A DNA stretch of 14,672 nucleotides from Gammaproteobacteria bacterium. Its GTDB lineage: Bacteria; Pseudomonadota; Gammaproteobacteria; Porifericomitales; Porifericomitaceae. Shown here one piece after another: positions 5,830 to 12,856 of the stretch. Numbering within the stretch: the stretch's first letter is position 1; each line of letters opens with the position of its first letter. The translations under genes were made by a program, and so were the position numbers. Location: positions 1 to 14,672 of the forward strand of contig JAPPQA010000186.1 of the NCBI GenBank assembly GCA_028817255.1. Reading direction: 5' to 3'. The notes under the pieces are model-generated. The model ran no database searches. It worked only from the letters and a program-made list of their open reading frames with translations, and was not told the DNA's origin.

Positions 5830-6479
5830 TCCGCGGCCTCCTCCGGCGCCGGCGGCTCGATCGTGACCCGGACCTTGTCGTCCCCGGCGCGGTCGCCGCG
5901 CGCCAGCACCCGGCTGTTGACGGTGTCGTATTCGACCCATCCGCCGCGGAATTCGATATTCTGCTGTTCCACGACCACCTCGCCGCTCAGGATGACCCTG
6001 CCCTTTTGCGGGTAATACTCGATCCGCGAGGCCCGGGCCTCGTCGTAGCCGTCGGCATGTTCCGGGCGCTGGCGGTACGTGGCCGGCCGTCCCTCGACGA
6101 TGGCCTGTTGCAGACGGCGATCCTCGGTGTACGTCATGGTCATGGTGTCGCCGGTCAGGCGCAGGCTTCCCTGACGGATGACCACGTTGCCCCGATATAC
6201 GGATTTTCGGGCGCGCTCATCAAGTTCGCCCGTTTCCGCTTCCATCTCGATAGGCTGTTCCCGGTCCAGCGCCAGGGTCCAGGCATTGCCGCAGAAGCTG
6301 GCCGCCGCCGCCGCCAACAGGATCCCCGCCGCCGCCCGGGCGCGGCGCCAGCGTTCCCCGCACTTCGCCCAGCAGCTCCAGCCGCCCTTGCGCCAGGTCG
6401 GCGCGCATTCCCCGGGCGGCCAGGGCGGCCCCGGGGCGGTACGCCCGCACCGGTCGCCGCGTTCGCGCGCGGCGCTCAT
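5826..6479 (-). CDS. lptA: LPS transport periplasmic protein LptA (start uncertain)
   Basis: The OstA/LptA beta-jellyroll is clear from residue about 72: LDREQPIEMEAETGELDE, YRGNVVIRQGSLRLTGDTM, SRIEYYPQKGRVILSGEVVV, EFRGGWVEYDT. LptA bridges the periplasm between LptC and LptD for LPS transit. Immediately before is a credible signal peptide: basic GERWRRAR then AAAGILLAAAAASFCGNAWTLA. The problem is the start. No ATG, GTG or TTG lies in frame just upstream of that basic region. The nearest upstream ATG (6479, used here) gives 217 residues and an implausible 70-residue leader; the next downstream option is a TTG at 6317 that would cut into the hydrophobic core. The upstream part also reads as a frame shadow of LptC. 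A one-base indel near 6350 or a non-standard start are the likely explanations. Its TGA overlaps the lptB GTG. Confidence 0.85.
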   Translation of the reverse strand: MSAARERGDRCGRTAPGPPWPPGECAPTWRKGGWSCWAKCGERWRRARAAAGILLAAAAASFCGNAWTLALDREQPIEMEAETGELDERARKSVYRGNVVIRQGSLRLTGDTMTMTYTEDRRLQQAIVEGRPATYRQRPEHADGYDEARASRIEYYPQKGRVILSGEVVVEQQNIEFRGGWVEYDTVNSRVLARGDRAGDDKVRVTIEPPAPEEAAE

Positions 6480-6918
6480 CGGGGTACAAGCGCACGTCTT
6501 CCGTTTCCAGGCAGACGGTCGCGGTTCCTTTTTCTTCTGCACCCTTCCATATGCGTACCTTTCCCTCTAGAAGGATAGTGCGATCTTCCTCTTCTATCCA
6601 GGCCCGTTCGGCCAGCAGGAACCAGGGCGGGGCGCCCTCGGCATAGATCTCCAGGCGGGGCGCCGTGAGTTCGCTGCGCTTGCCCCGTGCCAGGCCGCGC
6701 AGCGCGTCCCCGTAGAGCCGGTATTTTGGCCTTCCCCGTTCGTCCAGGATCAGGCTGTCGGGCTGCGCTACCGAATAGGCCGGCCCAGCGGCGTCCGCGG
6801 GCGCCGCGGCGGTGTCGCCGCTCGCCCACCAGGCGAGCGAGCCGCTGCCGGCGACGGCCGCCGCGATGGCCAGCATGGCTGCCGCCGTGCCGCGGTCCAG
6901 AAACCCTGGAGAGCGCAT
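6220..6918 (-). CDS. lptC: LPS export inner-membrane protein LptC with unusual C-terminal tail
   Basis: An N-terminal transmembrane segment lies at about residues 10-31 (TAAAMLAIAAAVAGSGSLAWW), then a periplasmic LptC/OstA-like domain: DSLILDERGRPKYRLYGD, LTAPRLEIY, WFLLAERAWIEEEDRTILLEGKV, ending in ARGMRADLAQGRLELLGEVRG. LptC docks on LptFG and hands LPS to LptA. The conserved family ends near residue 190, but this frame continues about 42 residues as a Gly-rich tail (PGGGGDPVGGGGGQLL...) that overlaps the lptA signal-peptide region out of frame, making 232 residues against about 190 in E. coli. Start: the ATG at 6918, 14 nt past the kdsC stop; a GTG at 6936 overlapping that stop (GTGA) is an equally good candidate given the coupling pattern of this operon. 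Confidence 0.85.
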   Translation of the reverse strand: MRSPGFLDRGTAAAMLAIAAAVAGSGSLAWWASGDTAAAPADAAGPAYSVAQPDSLILDERGRPKYRLYGDALRGLARGKRSELTAPRLEIYAEGAPPWFLLAERAWIEEEDRTILLEGKVRIWKGAEEKGTATVCLETEDVRLYPDERRARTRRPVRAYRPGAALAARGMRADLAQGRLELLGEVRGTLAPRPGGGGDPVGGGGGQLLRQCLDPGAGPGTAYRDGSGNGRT

Positions 6919-6932
6919 AGGGCGCCGGGCCG

Positions 6933-7499
6933 TCACTTGGTTGCCCCGGGCGCGGCGCGGCCCCGGGCCAGGTAGGTGGCGAGCGTTCCTTCCCAGGCCC
7001 CCTGCGCGTCCAGGATCGCCTCGCAGACTTCGCGCGCCGCCCCGCGCCCGCCGCCGCAACGGGTGACCCAGTCGGCGCGCTCTTTGACCAGGGGGTGGGC
7101 GTCTGCCACCGCGATGGAGAGACCGACGGTCTCCATGGCCGGGAGGTCCACCAGGTCGTCGCCCACGTATGCGGCGCGAGCGGGGGCCAAATCGAAGTGC
7201 TCGAGCATCTCCTGGCAGGCCGGGCCCTTGTCGTTGCGTCCCAGGTAGCACAGCCCGACGCCCAAGGCGGCGAGCCGCGCGCGCACCACTTCGGAATTGC
7301 GCCCCGAGATCACGGCCGTTTCCAGTCCCGAGTGGTGCAGCAAGGCAAAGCCGAGGCCGTCGCGGACATGGAAAGACACGTATTCGTTGCCGTCCGTTCC
7401 CAGATGCAAGGCGCCGTCGGTCAGTACGCCATCCACGTCGAATATAATCAGGCGGGCGCGCGCCGCTTGCTCCCGCAGCTCTGGGGGCAGGCGGTTCAC
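6933..7499 (-). CDS. kdsC: 3-deoxy-D-manno-octulosonate 8-phosphate phosphatase KdsC
   Basis: 188 residues, the normal size for this HAD phosphatase, which converts Kdo-8-phosphate to Kdo and phosphate in the cytoplasm. Motif I DVDGVLTDG (nucleophile D21, acid/base D23), motif II Ser65 in SGR, motif III Lys91, motif IV GDDLVDLP (113-120) and the family's C-terminal CGGGRGAAREVCE (148-160) are all present. The start is GTG at 7499, overlapping the kdsD stop by four bases (GTGA). With KdsD next door it supplies two successive steps of Kdo synthesis for LPS. Confidence 0.95.
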   Translation of the reverse strand: MNRLPPELREQAARARLIIFDVDGVLTDGALHLGTDGNEYVSFHVRDGLGFALLHHSGLETAVISGRNSEVVRARLAALGVGLCYLGRNDKGPACQEMLEHFDLAPARAAYVGDDLVDLPAMETVGLSIAVADAHPLVKERADWVTRCGGGRGAAREVCEAILDAQGAWEGTLATYLARGRAAPGATK

Positions 7500-8488
7500 A
7501 CGACGCGGGCGCGCAGCAGGTCGTGCATATTCAATATGCCAACCAGCCGGCGATCTTCGTCGGCAACCAGCAGGGCGTTGATCCGGTTGGTCTCCATCAT
7601 CCTCAAGGCTTCCACCGCCATGCAGTCGGGCGGCACGGTCTTGCAGTCGCGGGTCATTGCCTGAGCGATGCGCAGCTGGTGGATATCCACTTTTGAGTCC
7701 AGAGCGCGCCGCAGGTCGCCGTCGGTGAAAATGCCCGCGATGCGGCCGTCCCCGTCGGCGACCGCGGTCACTCCCAGGCTTTTGGCCGTCATCTCCAACA
7801 GGGCCTCGGGCAGGGCCGTGTCCGGCGCCACGCGGGGGATTTCTTTGCCGGTGTGCATGATGTCCGAAACCAGAAGCAGTTTCCGGCCCAGGGAGCCCCT
7901 GGGGTGAGAGCGGGCGAAATCCTCCATGCTGAAGCCGCGCGCCTGCACCAAGGCAATGGCCAGCGCGTCGCCGAGGACCAGTGCCGCCGTCGTGCTGGCC
8001 GTGGGCGCAAGCCCGAACGGGCAGGCCTCTTCCTCGATCCCGGCATGAATGCTTACGTCCGCCTTCGTTGCCAGCAGGGAGGACGGTTTGCCGGTGATGG
8101 CGACGAGCGGCACCCCCAGGCGTTTCAGCACGGGCAGCAGGGTGACCAGCTCTTCCGTTTCCCCGGAGTGGGAAATGATCACCGCCACGTCCTGGTCCGT
8201 GACCATGCCTATATCTCCGTGCCCGGCCTCGCCGGGGTGTACGAAAAAGGCAGGGGTCCCGGTGCTGGCCATGGTGGCGGCGACCTTGCGGGCGATATGC
8301 CCGGATTTCCCCATGCCCGTTACCACGGTGCGGCCCTTGCAGGCCAGGATCAGCCGGCAGCCGGCGGCAAAGTTTTCGTCCAGAGAGGAAAGCAGGCGCG
8401 CCACCGCGTCCCTTTCCGTCTCGATCACGGTGCGCCCGGTCTCCAGGAGACTTTGCGTTTGCGCCTGCGGCTCGGGACTACGGGACAA
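7496..8488 (-). CDS. kdsD: D-arabinose 5-phosphate isomerase KdsD
   Basis: 330 residues (E. coli 328): a SIS domain (about 45-175) followed by two CBS domains (about 205-330). It interconverts ribulose-5-phosphate and arabinose-5-phosphate, the entry to Kdo synthesis. GMGKSGHIARK carries Lys61; Glu113, Glu154 and His195 (in FARSHPRG) align by a two-residue offset with the proposed E. coli catalytic residues K59, E111, E152 and H193. The C-terminus GILNMHDLLRARVV is typical. The start is a TTG at 8488, overlapping the antiporter frame by 11 bp; it gives the right family length, and no better ATG lies before the conserved region. Confidence 0.95.
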   Translation of the reverse strand: MSRSPEPQAQTQSLLETGRTVIETERDAVARLLSSLDENFAAGCRLILACKGRTVVTGMGKSGHIARKVAATMASTGTPAFFVHPGEAGHGDIGMVTDQDVAVIISHSGETEELVTLLPVLKRLGVPLVAITGKPSSLLATKADVSIHAGIEEEACPFGLAPTASTTAALVLGDALAIALVQARGFSMEDFARSHPRGSLGRKLLLVSDIMHTGKEIPRVAPDTALPEALLEMTAKSLGVTAVADGDGRIAGIFTDGDLRRALDSKVDIHQLRIAQAMTRDCKTVPPDCMAVEALRMMETNRINALLVADEDRRLVGILNMHDLLRARVV

Positions 8489-9464
8489 GGGCGCCTCCGT
8501 GCCGGAACGACAGGTAAAGCCAGTATTGGTAGGCCAGGAAACAGCTCAGCAGGACACCGCCTTCGATGCGGTTGATCCGGCGTTTGCCGATGCCGAACAG
8601 GAACAGCCCCATGAGCAGGGCGAGCCCCAGCATTACAGGAAAGTCGCGGTGCAGGATCGCCTGTTCCAGGGCGCCAGGGGAAATGATCGCCGTCACTCCA
8701 GTCACTCCCAGGATATTGAAGATATTGGACCCGATAATGTTTCCTATGGCAATTTCCACCTCGTTGCGGAAGGCGCTGGCCAGCGAGGCGGCCAACTCCG
8801 GCAGGCTGGTGCCGAGCGCGGCCAGGGTCAGGCCGATGATCAAGTCGCCGATCCCGAAGGTCTTGGCGATGCGCGTGGCGCTCCAGACCAGCAGTTCGGC
8901 GGCGATCAGCAGCATGATCAGGCCCCCGGCCAGGGCGAACAACTCTCCCCACAGGGAAAGCGCCGGGCGTTGCGCGGCGCGCTCCAGTTCGTGGGCGAGT
9001 TCGTCGCCGCTACGCAGCCGCAGGGCGGCGGCGGATATGAACCAGAGCAGAAACGCCAGACATGCCAGCACCAGGCCGCCCTCCCATCGGGCGAGCTGCG
9101 TGTCCCAGACCGCGACCAGGAAAGCCAGGTAGGCCAGCAGCATAACCCAGTATTCTCGCGCCAGGGTCTTGGAAGTGACGGCAATCGGCAGGATCAGGGC
9201 GGTGGTCCCCAGCACCAGGGAGGAATTGACGATGTTCGAACCCAGCGCATTGCCGATGGCGATCCCCAGCCTTCCCTGCCAGGCCGCTACCCCGGAGACG
9301 AGCAACTCGGGGGCCGAGGTGGCGGTGCTGACGATGACCACTCCCGTCAGCAGACGGGGGAGCCGCAACCGCGTCGAAATCCCCGCCGCCCCGACAATGA
9401 AGCGGTCCGCCCCGTAGGCAAGCAGGGCGACGGCGACGAGCAGGGCCAGGCAATTTACTAGCAT
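8478..9464 (-). CDS. yrbG: Calcium/sodium antiporter, YrbG family
   Basis: 328-residue integral inner-membrane protein with about ten hydrophobic segments and the duplicated Na_Ca_ex architecture of the cation/calcium exchanger family. The alpha-1 repeat (about 40-80) reads TSAPELLVSG (E53) ... GNALGSNIVN; the alpha-2 repeat (about 205-250) reads GLTLAALGTSLPEL (E223) ... GNIIGSNIFN. The two acidic residues are the expected ion ligands. In alpha-1 the usual GTSAPE is ATSAPE. The start ATG (9464) has a strong GGAGGAG at 9470-9476 with 5-nt spacing. First gene of the minus-strand operon, as yrbG precedes kdsD in E. coli. Physiological substrate not established. Confidence 0.92.
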   Translation of the reverse strand: MLVNCLALLVAVALLAYGADRFIVGAAGISTRLRLPRLLTGVVIVSTATSAPELLVSGVAAWQGRLGIAIGNALGSNIVNSSLVLGTTALILPIAVTSKTLAREYWVMLLAYLAFLVAVWDTQLARWEGGLVLACLAFLLWFISAAALRLRSGDELAHELERAAQRPALSLWGELFALAGGLIMLLIAAELLVWSATRIAKTFGIGDLIIGLTLAALGTSLPELAASLASAFRNEVEIAIGNIIGSNIFNILGVTGVTAIISPGALEQAILHRDFPVMLGLALLMGLFLFGIGKRRINRIEGGVLLSCFLAYQYWLYLSFRHGGALVP

Positions 9465-9665
9465 GCGGTCTCCTCCGCGCGGGGGCAGCGGCGCGAACGT
9501 GCGATCCGGCGAGCCGCAATCTTTGCGGCGCCGGCCGGGCGTGCCGCGGCAACGCGGTGGGCGCCTCGGGTTACTTTGGGACAAAGATACCAGATTGACG
9601 GATGCGGGGTAGCCGCCGGCCCGGCGGGATCTGCTACCGTGTCCCCGCGGGTTCCTCGACTTGCG
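9465..9665. other. Divergent intergenic spacer, antiporter operon / amgK
   Basis: A 201-bp spacer between divergently oriented genes that must hold promoters for both directions. I see the antiporter ribosome site (9470-9476) and a small inverted repeat CTTTG/CAAAG (9574-9586), but no convincing -35/-10 pair on either strand. Confidence 0.5.
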
Positions 9666-10676
9666 ATGCAGAATCGTTCCAACAGGCTGAACAGGCTGAA
9701 ATTGTGGGGGGCAGGGGCGCTGGGGGTCGAAGCGGAGACCTGCGGCATACGCCCGGCGTCCGAAGACGCCAGCTTTCGCCTCTACTACCGGCTGACATTT
9801 CCGGGAGGGCATTGCATCGCCGTCTATTCGCCCCCCGAGCGGGAAGACAACCGGGCCTTCCTGGATGTGGCGAAGCGGCTGCGGGACGGCGGGCTCAACG
9901 TCCCCGAGGTGATCGCAACCGACCTGGAGCGGGGATTTCTGCTGCTGAGCGACCTGGGGGAGCGTACCTACCTCGATGCGCTGGCGACCGAAGACCCGGA
10001 GCCGTTGTACGAAGACGCCCTGGCGGCCCTGGCGCGGATGCAGCGCCGGGCGGATGCCTCCGGTCTCCCTGACTATGACCGCCCTTTGCTGCTCGGGGAG
10101 ATGGAGCTTTTCGAGCGCTGGCTGTTGCGCGAGCACTTGCAGCTCAGGCTGCAAAAAGCCGATGCGGCCCTGTTGCGGCGCTCTTTTTCCCTGCTGGCCG
10201 ACGCCGCCCTGGCCCAGCCGCGCGTCTTTGTGCACCGGGATTACCACTCCCGCAACCTGATGCGGATGGCGGACGGCAACCCCGGGATTCTGGACTTTCA
10301 GGATGCGGTGTACGGCCCTTATAGCTACGACTTGGTATCGCTGCTCAAGGATTGCTATATATGCTGGCCCCCCGCCCGGGTGCGGCGCTGGGCCTGTTCC
10401 TATCTGCGCCGGGCGCAGGGCCTGGGTCTGTACGCGCGAATCGGCGAGGAGGAATGGTTGCGGGATTTCGAATGGATGGGGATGCAACGCCACTTGAAGG
10501 CGGCGGGGATTTTCGCCCGTCTCTGGCTGCGCGACGGCAAGAGAGACTACCTGCCGCACCTGCCGCGGACCCTTGCCTACATCGTCGCGGCGCAGGGGGC
10601 GCAGGCGCCGTTGCCGGAGTTGCGCGCCTGGCTCCGGGAGCGGGCGCTCCCCAGGCTGGAACGGGCGCCGCAATGA
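9666..10676 (+). CDS. amgK: N-acetylmuramate/N-acetylglucosamine anomeric kinase AmgK
   Basis: 336-residue aminoglycoside-phosphotransferase-fold kinase. The N-lobe has SEDASFRLYYRLTF and a FLLLSDLGERTYLDAL hinge. The catalytic loop is VHRDYHSRNLM (D192 as base), and the metal site is GILDFQDAVYGP (D210). FEWMGMQRHLKAAGIFARL and RDGKRDYLPHLPRTL are typical of the AmgK branch rather than of antibiotic kinases. AmgK phosphorylates MurNAc (and GlcNAc) at C1; MurU then makes UDP-MurNAc, bypassing de novo synthesis during peptidoglycan recycling. The immediately following murU gene supports the call. The ATG at 9666 is preferred: a TTG at 9576 would add about 30 residues with no family similarity. 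No Shine-Dalgarno is evident. A 9-bp direct repeat (AACAGGCTG twice, 9681-9698) encodes the early NRLNRL. Confidence 0.9.
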   Translation: MQNRSNRLNRLKLWGAGALGVEAETCGIRPASEDASFRLYYRLTFPGGHCIAVYSPPEREDNRAFLDVAKRLRDGGLNVPEVIATDLERGFLLLSDLGERTYLDALATEDPEPLYEDALAALARMQRRADASGLPDYDRPLLLGEMELFERWLLREHLQLRLQKADAALLRRSFSLLADAALAQPRVFVHRDYHSRNLMRMADGNPGILDFQDAVYGPYSYDLVSLLKDCYICWPPARVRRWACSYLRRAQGLGLYARIGEEEWLRDFEWMGMQRHLKAAGIFARLWLRDGKRDYLPHLPRTLAYIVAAQGAQAPLPELRAWLRERALPRLERAPQ

Positions 10677-10712
10677 AGGCCCCGCAATGAAGGCCCTCCA
10701 ATGAAAGCCATG
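10671..10712 (+). repeat. 14-bp tandem triplication forming a stop/start relay into murU
   Basis: Units at 10671-10684, 10685-10698 and 10699-10712 each contain CAATGAARGCC. ATG at 10673 overlaps the amgK stop; it reads M-K-A-P-Q-stop, and that TGA overlaps the ATG at 10687. This reads M-K-A-L-Q-stop, and its TGA overlaps the true murU ATG at 10701. Three ATGA junctions are thus chained. No strong Shine-Dalgarno lies in the repeats, so re-initiation is the likely route into murU. Confidence 0.8.
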
Positions 10713-11387
10713 ATCCTGGCGGCCGGCGACGGGATGCGCCTGCGTCCCCTGACCGCAACGGTGCCGAAACCGATGCTGCGGCTGGGGGGCAAGCCTCTGC
10801 TGCAATACCAGGTGGAGAGATTGACTCGGTGCGGCGTCACCGACCTGGTGATCAACCATGCCCGCCTGGGGCGCCAGATCGAGGATTATTTTCGCGACGG
10901 GCGCCGTTTCGGCGCCCGCATCCGCTATTCGCCGGAAGGCGAGTCGCCGCTGGGAACGGCCATGGGGATTCGCAAGGCCCTGCCGCTCCTGGGCCCGCGC
11001 CCGTTTCTGGTGGTCAACGCCGACATCTGGTGCGAGCCCCGTTTCGGGCGCCTGCGTCTGCCTGCCGACAGCGAGGCGCATCTCCTGTTGGTGCCGAACC
11101 CCAGCCATCGTCCGCGGGGGGATTTTCGCCTCGCCGCCGGGAAGGTGTTCCCCGGCGGCCAGCCGCGCCGCACGTATGCCGGCGTGGGGATTTATCGTCC
11201 GCGACTATTTGCCGAGGGGACCGCCCCGGAGTTGGCTTGCGTATTGCGCCGTGCCGCCCGGCAGGGATCGGTCAGCGGCAGCTTGTACCGGGGGCGCTGG
11301 ACCGATATGGGAACGCCGGAGCGGTTGCGGCTCGCGCGCCGGCTCCTGTCTGCCGAAGGCCGGGACGGAGCCCTCGCGCAAGGATAA
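10701..11387 (+). CDS. murU: N-acetylmuramate-1-phosphate uridylyltransferase MurU
   Basis: 228-residue sugar-1-phosphate nucleotidyltransferase (MurU about 223). The nucleotide-binding signature MKAMILAAGDGMRLRPLT...PKPM (G-x-G-x-R-x-RPLT, K23) opens the protein. INHARLGRQIEDYF and RYSPEGE match MurU closely. The metal motif is NADIW (106-110), and RGRWTDMGTPERL closes the domain. It transfers UMP to MurNAc-1-phosphate made by AmgK, giving UDP-MurNAc for peptidoglycan synthesis in the cytoplasm. Differences from Pseudomonas MurU: LGTAMG where LETGGG is usual, and NAD for NGD, so sugar preference could differ. The start lies at the third unit of a 14-bp repeat that links it to amgK. Confidence 0.85.
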   Translation: MKAMILAAGDGMRLRPLTATVPKPMLRLGGKPLLQYQVERLTRCGVTDLVINHARLGRQIEDYFRDGRRFGARIRYSPEGESPLGTAMGIRKALPLLGPRPFLVVNADIWCEPRFGRLRLPADSEAHLLLVPNPSHRPRGDFRLAAGKVFPGGQPRRTYAGVGIYRPRLFAEGTAPELACVLRRAARQGSVSGSLYRGRWTDMGTPERLRLARRLLSAEGRDGALAQG

Positions 11388-11448
11388 ACCCGCTTGGCCG
11401 GCCGCCTGGGCGGCGCCGGGTGTCGCCGGGGCCGCCATAGCGGCGGCG
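11388..11448. terminator. Convergent gap with GC-rich hairpins
   Basis: A 61-bp gap between converging murU and queC. GCCGC/GCGGC (11431-11435/11440-11444, CATA loop) is the clearest hairpin; GCCGCC/GGGCGGC near 11401-11413 is another. No T-run follows in either direction, so any bidirectional termination here is tentative. Confidence 0.25.
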
Positions 11449-12147
11449 CTATTCTCCGGCGCCCGGGGCGTAGCGCGTGGGGTCCGGCAGGCCCGCGTCC
11501 CGAAAGCCGTTCCTTCGGAAGCGGCAGGCGTCGCAACGGCCGCAGGCCCGTCCCGCCGGGTCCGGCCGGTAGCAGGAGACGGTCTTCGAGTAGTCTAGGC
11601 CCAGCCGGGTGCCGTGCTGGACGATCTCCGCCTTGCTCATGGCGATGAGGGGCGCGTGGACGCGCATTCCCGCGCCTTCCGCGCCCTGCCGGGTGGCCAG
11701 CCGCGCCAGCCGTTCGAATGCGCGGATAAACTCCGGCCGGCAATCGGGATAGCCGGAGTAGTCCACGGCGTTCACGCCGATAAAGAGATCCCGGCAGTCC
11801 AGCGTTTCGGCCCAGCCCATGGCGATCGCCAGGAAGATCGTATTGCGCGCCGGCACGTAGGTGACGGGGATGCCGCTCGTCGGCGCCTCGGGCACTGGCA
11901 GCCGCGGGTCGGTAAGCGCCGATCCTTCCCGGCCCAGGTCCAGCCGGACCGCGCGGTATGCCGCCGCCCCGAGATCCCGGGCCAGGCGCTGCGCCATTTC
12001 CAGCTCGATGCGGTGGCGCTGGCCGTAATCGAATCCCAGGGCGTGGCAGGAAAACCCCTGTTGCAGCGCCGTCGCCAATACGGTGGCGGAATCCATGCCC
12101 CCGGACAGCAGCACGACCGCCCGGGGCGGGTCAGCGTCCGGGCACAT
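11449..12147 (-). CDS. queC: 7-cyano-7-deazaguanine (preQ0) synthase QueC
   Basis: 232 residues, usual length. The PP-loop ATPase motif SGGMDS is at 15-20, followed by FDYGQRHRIELE, YVPARNTIFLA, GVNAVDYSGYPDCRPEF and LGLDYSKTVSCY. The Zn-binding cysteines C192, C202, C205 and C208 are all present. It converts 7-carboxy-7-deazaguanine plus ammonia and ATP to preQ0 for tRNA queuosine. The ATG (12147) lies 17 bp inside queE; a GGGGAG sits directly against it with no spacer, so translation probably depends on queE ribosomes. Confidence 0.95.
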   Translation of the reverse strand: MCPDADPPRAVVLLSGGMDSATVLATALQQGFSCHALGFDYGQRHRIELEMAQRLARDLGAAAYRAVRLDLGREGSALTDPRLPVPEAPTSGIPVTYVPARNTIFLAIAMGWAETLDCRDLFIGVNAVDYSGYPDCRPEFIRAFERLARLATRQGAEGAGMRVHAPLIAMSKAEIVQHGTRLGLDYSKTVSCYRPDPAGRACGRCDACRFRRNGFRDAGLPDPTRYAPGAGE

Positions 12148-12856
12148 CTCCCCAGAGGTATTTGTGCAACTGCACTTGCAGCCGCACGGGCAGGCGGTCG
12201 GCGAGGATCCACTCGGCCAGCCGGGCCGGGTGCAGGCGCTCGTGGGCGGGGGAGAACAGGACCGTGCAGCGTTCGGCCAGGGCCAATTCTCCCGTCTTGC
12301 GTACGGCCCAGTCGTAGTCCCGCCGGTCGCAGAGCACGAATTTCACCTGGTCGCGGGCGCGCAACAGGCGGATATTGCCGAAATCGTTCCTGCGCTCTTC
12401 GCCGGAGCCGGGGGTTTTCAGGTCCAGCACTTTCATGACCCGCGCATCCACCGCCGATATGTCCATCGCTCCGCCGGTCTCCAGAGAGACCTGGTACCCG
12501 CGGTCGCACAGGGCGGCCAGCAGGGCGGGACAGGCCCTTTGCGCGAGCGGCTCCCCGCCGGTAACCGTGACGTGCTCGGCCCCGTATTGCGAAGCGGCGC
12601 TCAGGATACGGTCCAGGGACATCCATTCCCCGCCGTGGAAGGCGTATGCCGTGTCGCAGTAATTGCAGCGCAGGGGGCATCCTGTCAGGCGGATAAAAAC
12701 GGTGGGCAGTCCGGCCTTCGTGCTCTCCCCCTGGATGGAGAAAAAGATCTCCGTGATCCTGAGCCGCGGCGGGTCGCAGGCGGGAGACGGGTCTTTGCGG
12801 GAAGGGGACCGGGGGACTGCCTTTGCGCTGGGTGGAGCGTCAGGGCTTCTGGGCAC
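12131..12856 (-). CDS. queE: 7-carboxy-7-deazaguanine synthase QueE
   Basis: 241-residue radical-SAM enzyme that rearranges 6-carboxytetrahydropterin into 7-carboxy-7-deazaguanine, the step before QueC. The cluster motif CPLRCNYC (C60, C64, C67) is of the CX3CX2C form; ITEIFFSIQGES, CDTAYAFHGGEW and TGGEP (99-103) follow, and it ends with the family HKYLWG. The only workable start is GTG at 12856, overlapping the cpoB stop by 17 bp. This leaves a roughly 30-residue Pro/Ser-rich N-terminal extension before the conserved LRITEIF. queE follows cpoB and precedes queC in one minus-strand transcript, as in many gammaproteobacteria. Confidence 0.95.
   Translation of the reverse strand: MPRSPDAPPSAKAVPRSPSRKDPSPACDPPRLRITEIFFSIQGESTKAGLPTVFIRLTGCPLRCNYCDTAYAFHGGEWMSLDRILSAASQYGAEHVTVTGGEPLAQRACPALLAALCDRGYQVSLETGGAMDISAVDARVMKVLDLKTPGSGEERRNDFGNIRLLRARDQVKFVLCDRRDYDWAVRKTGELALAERCTVLFSPAHERLHPARLAEWILADRLPVRLQVQLHKYLWGDVPGR

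Noticed and set aside
3526..6015. 829-codon plus-strand open frame opposite rpoN, lptB and lptA
   Set aside because: Antisense shadow caused by high GC; the minus strand encodes full-length conserved proteins here.
9574..9586. CTTTG/CAAAG inverted repeat as an operator
   Set aside because: Five-base arms are too short to support without conservation data, and no promoter elements line up with it.
9576..9665. TTG start adding 30 residues to AmgK
   Set aside because: The extra residues have no kinase-family similarity, and the ATG at 9666 gives the normal family length.
9465..11108. Long minus-strand extension of the antiporter frame across amgK and murU
   Set aside because: Conserved antiporter sequence begins at the ATG at 9464 with a strong ribosome site; the extension is antisense to well-supported plus-strand genes.
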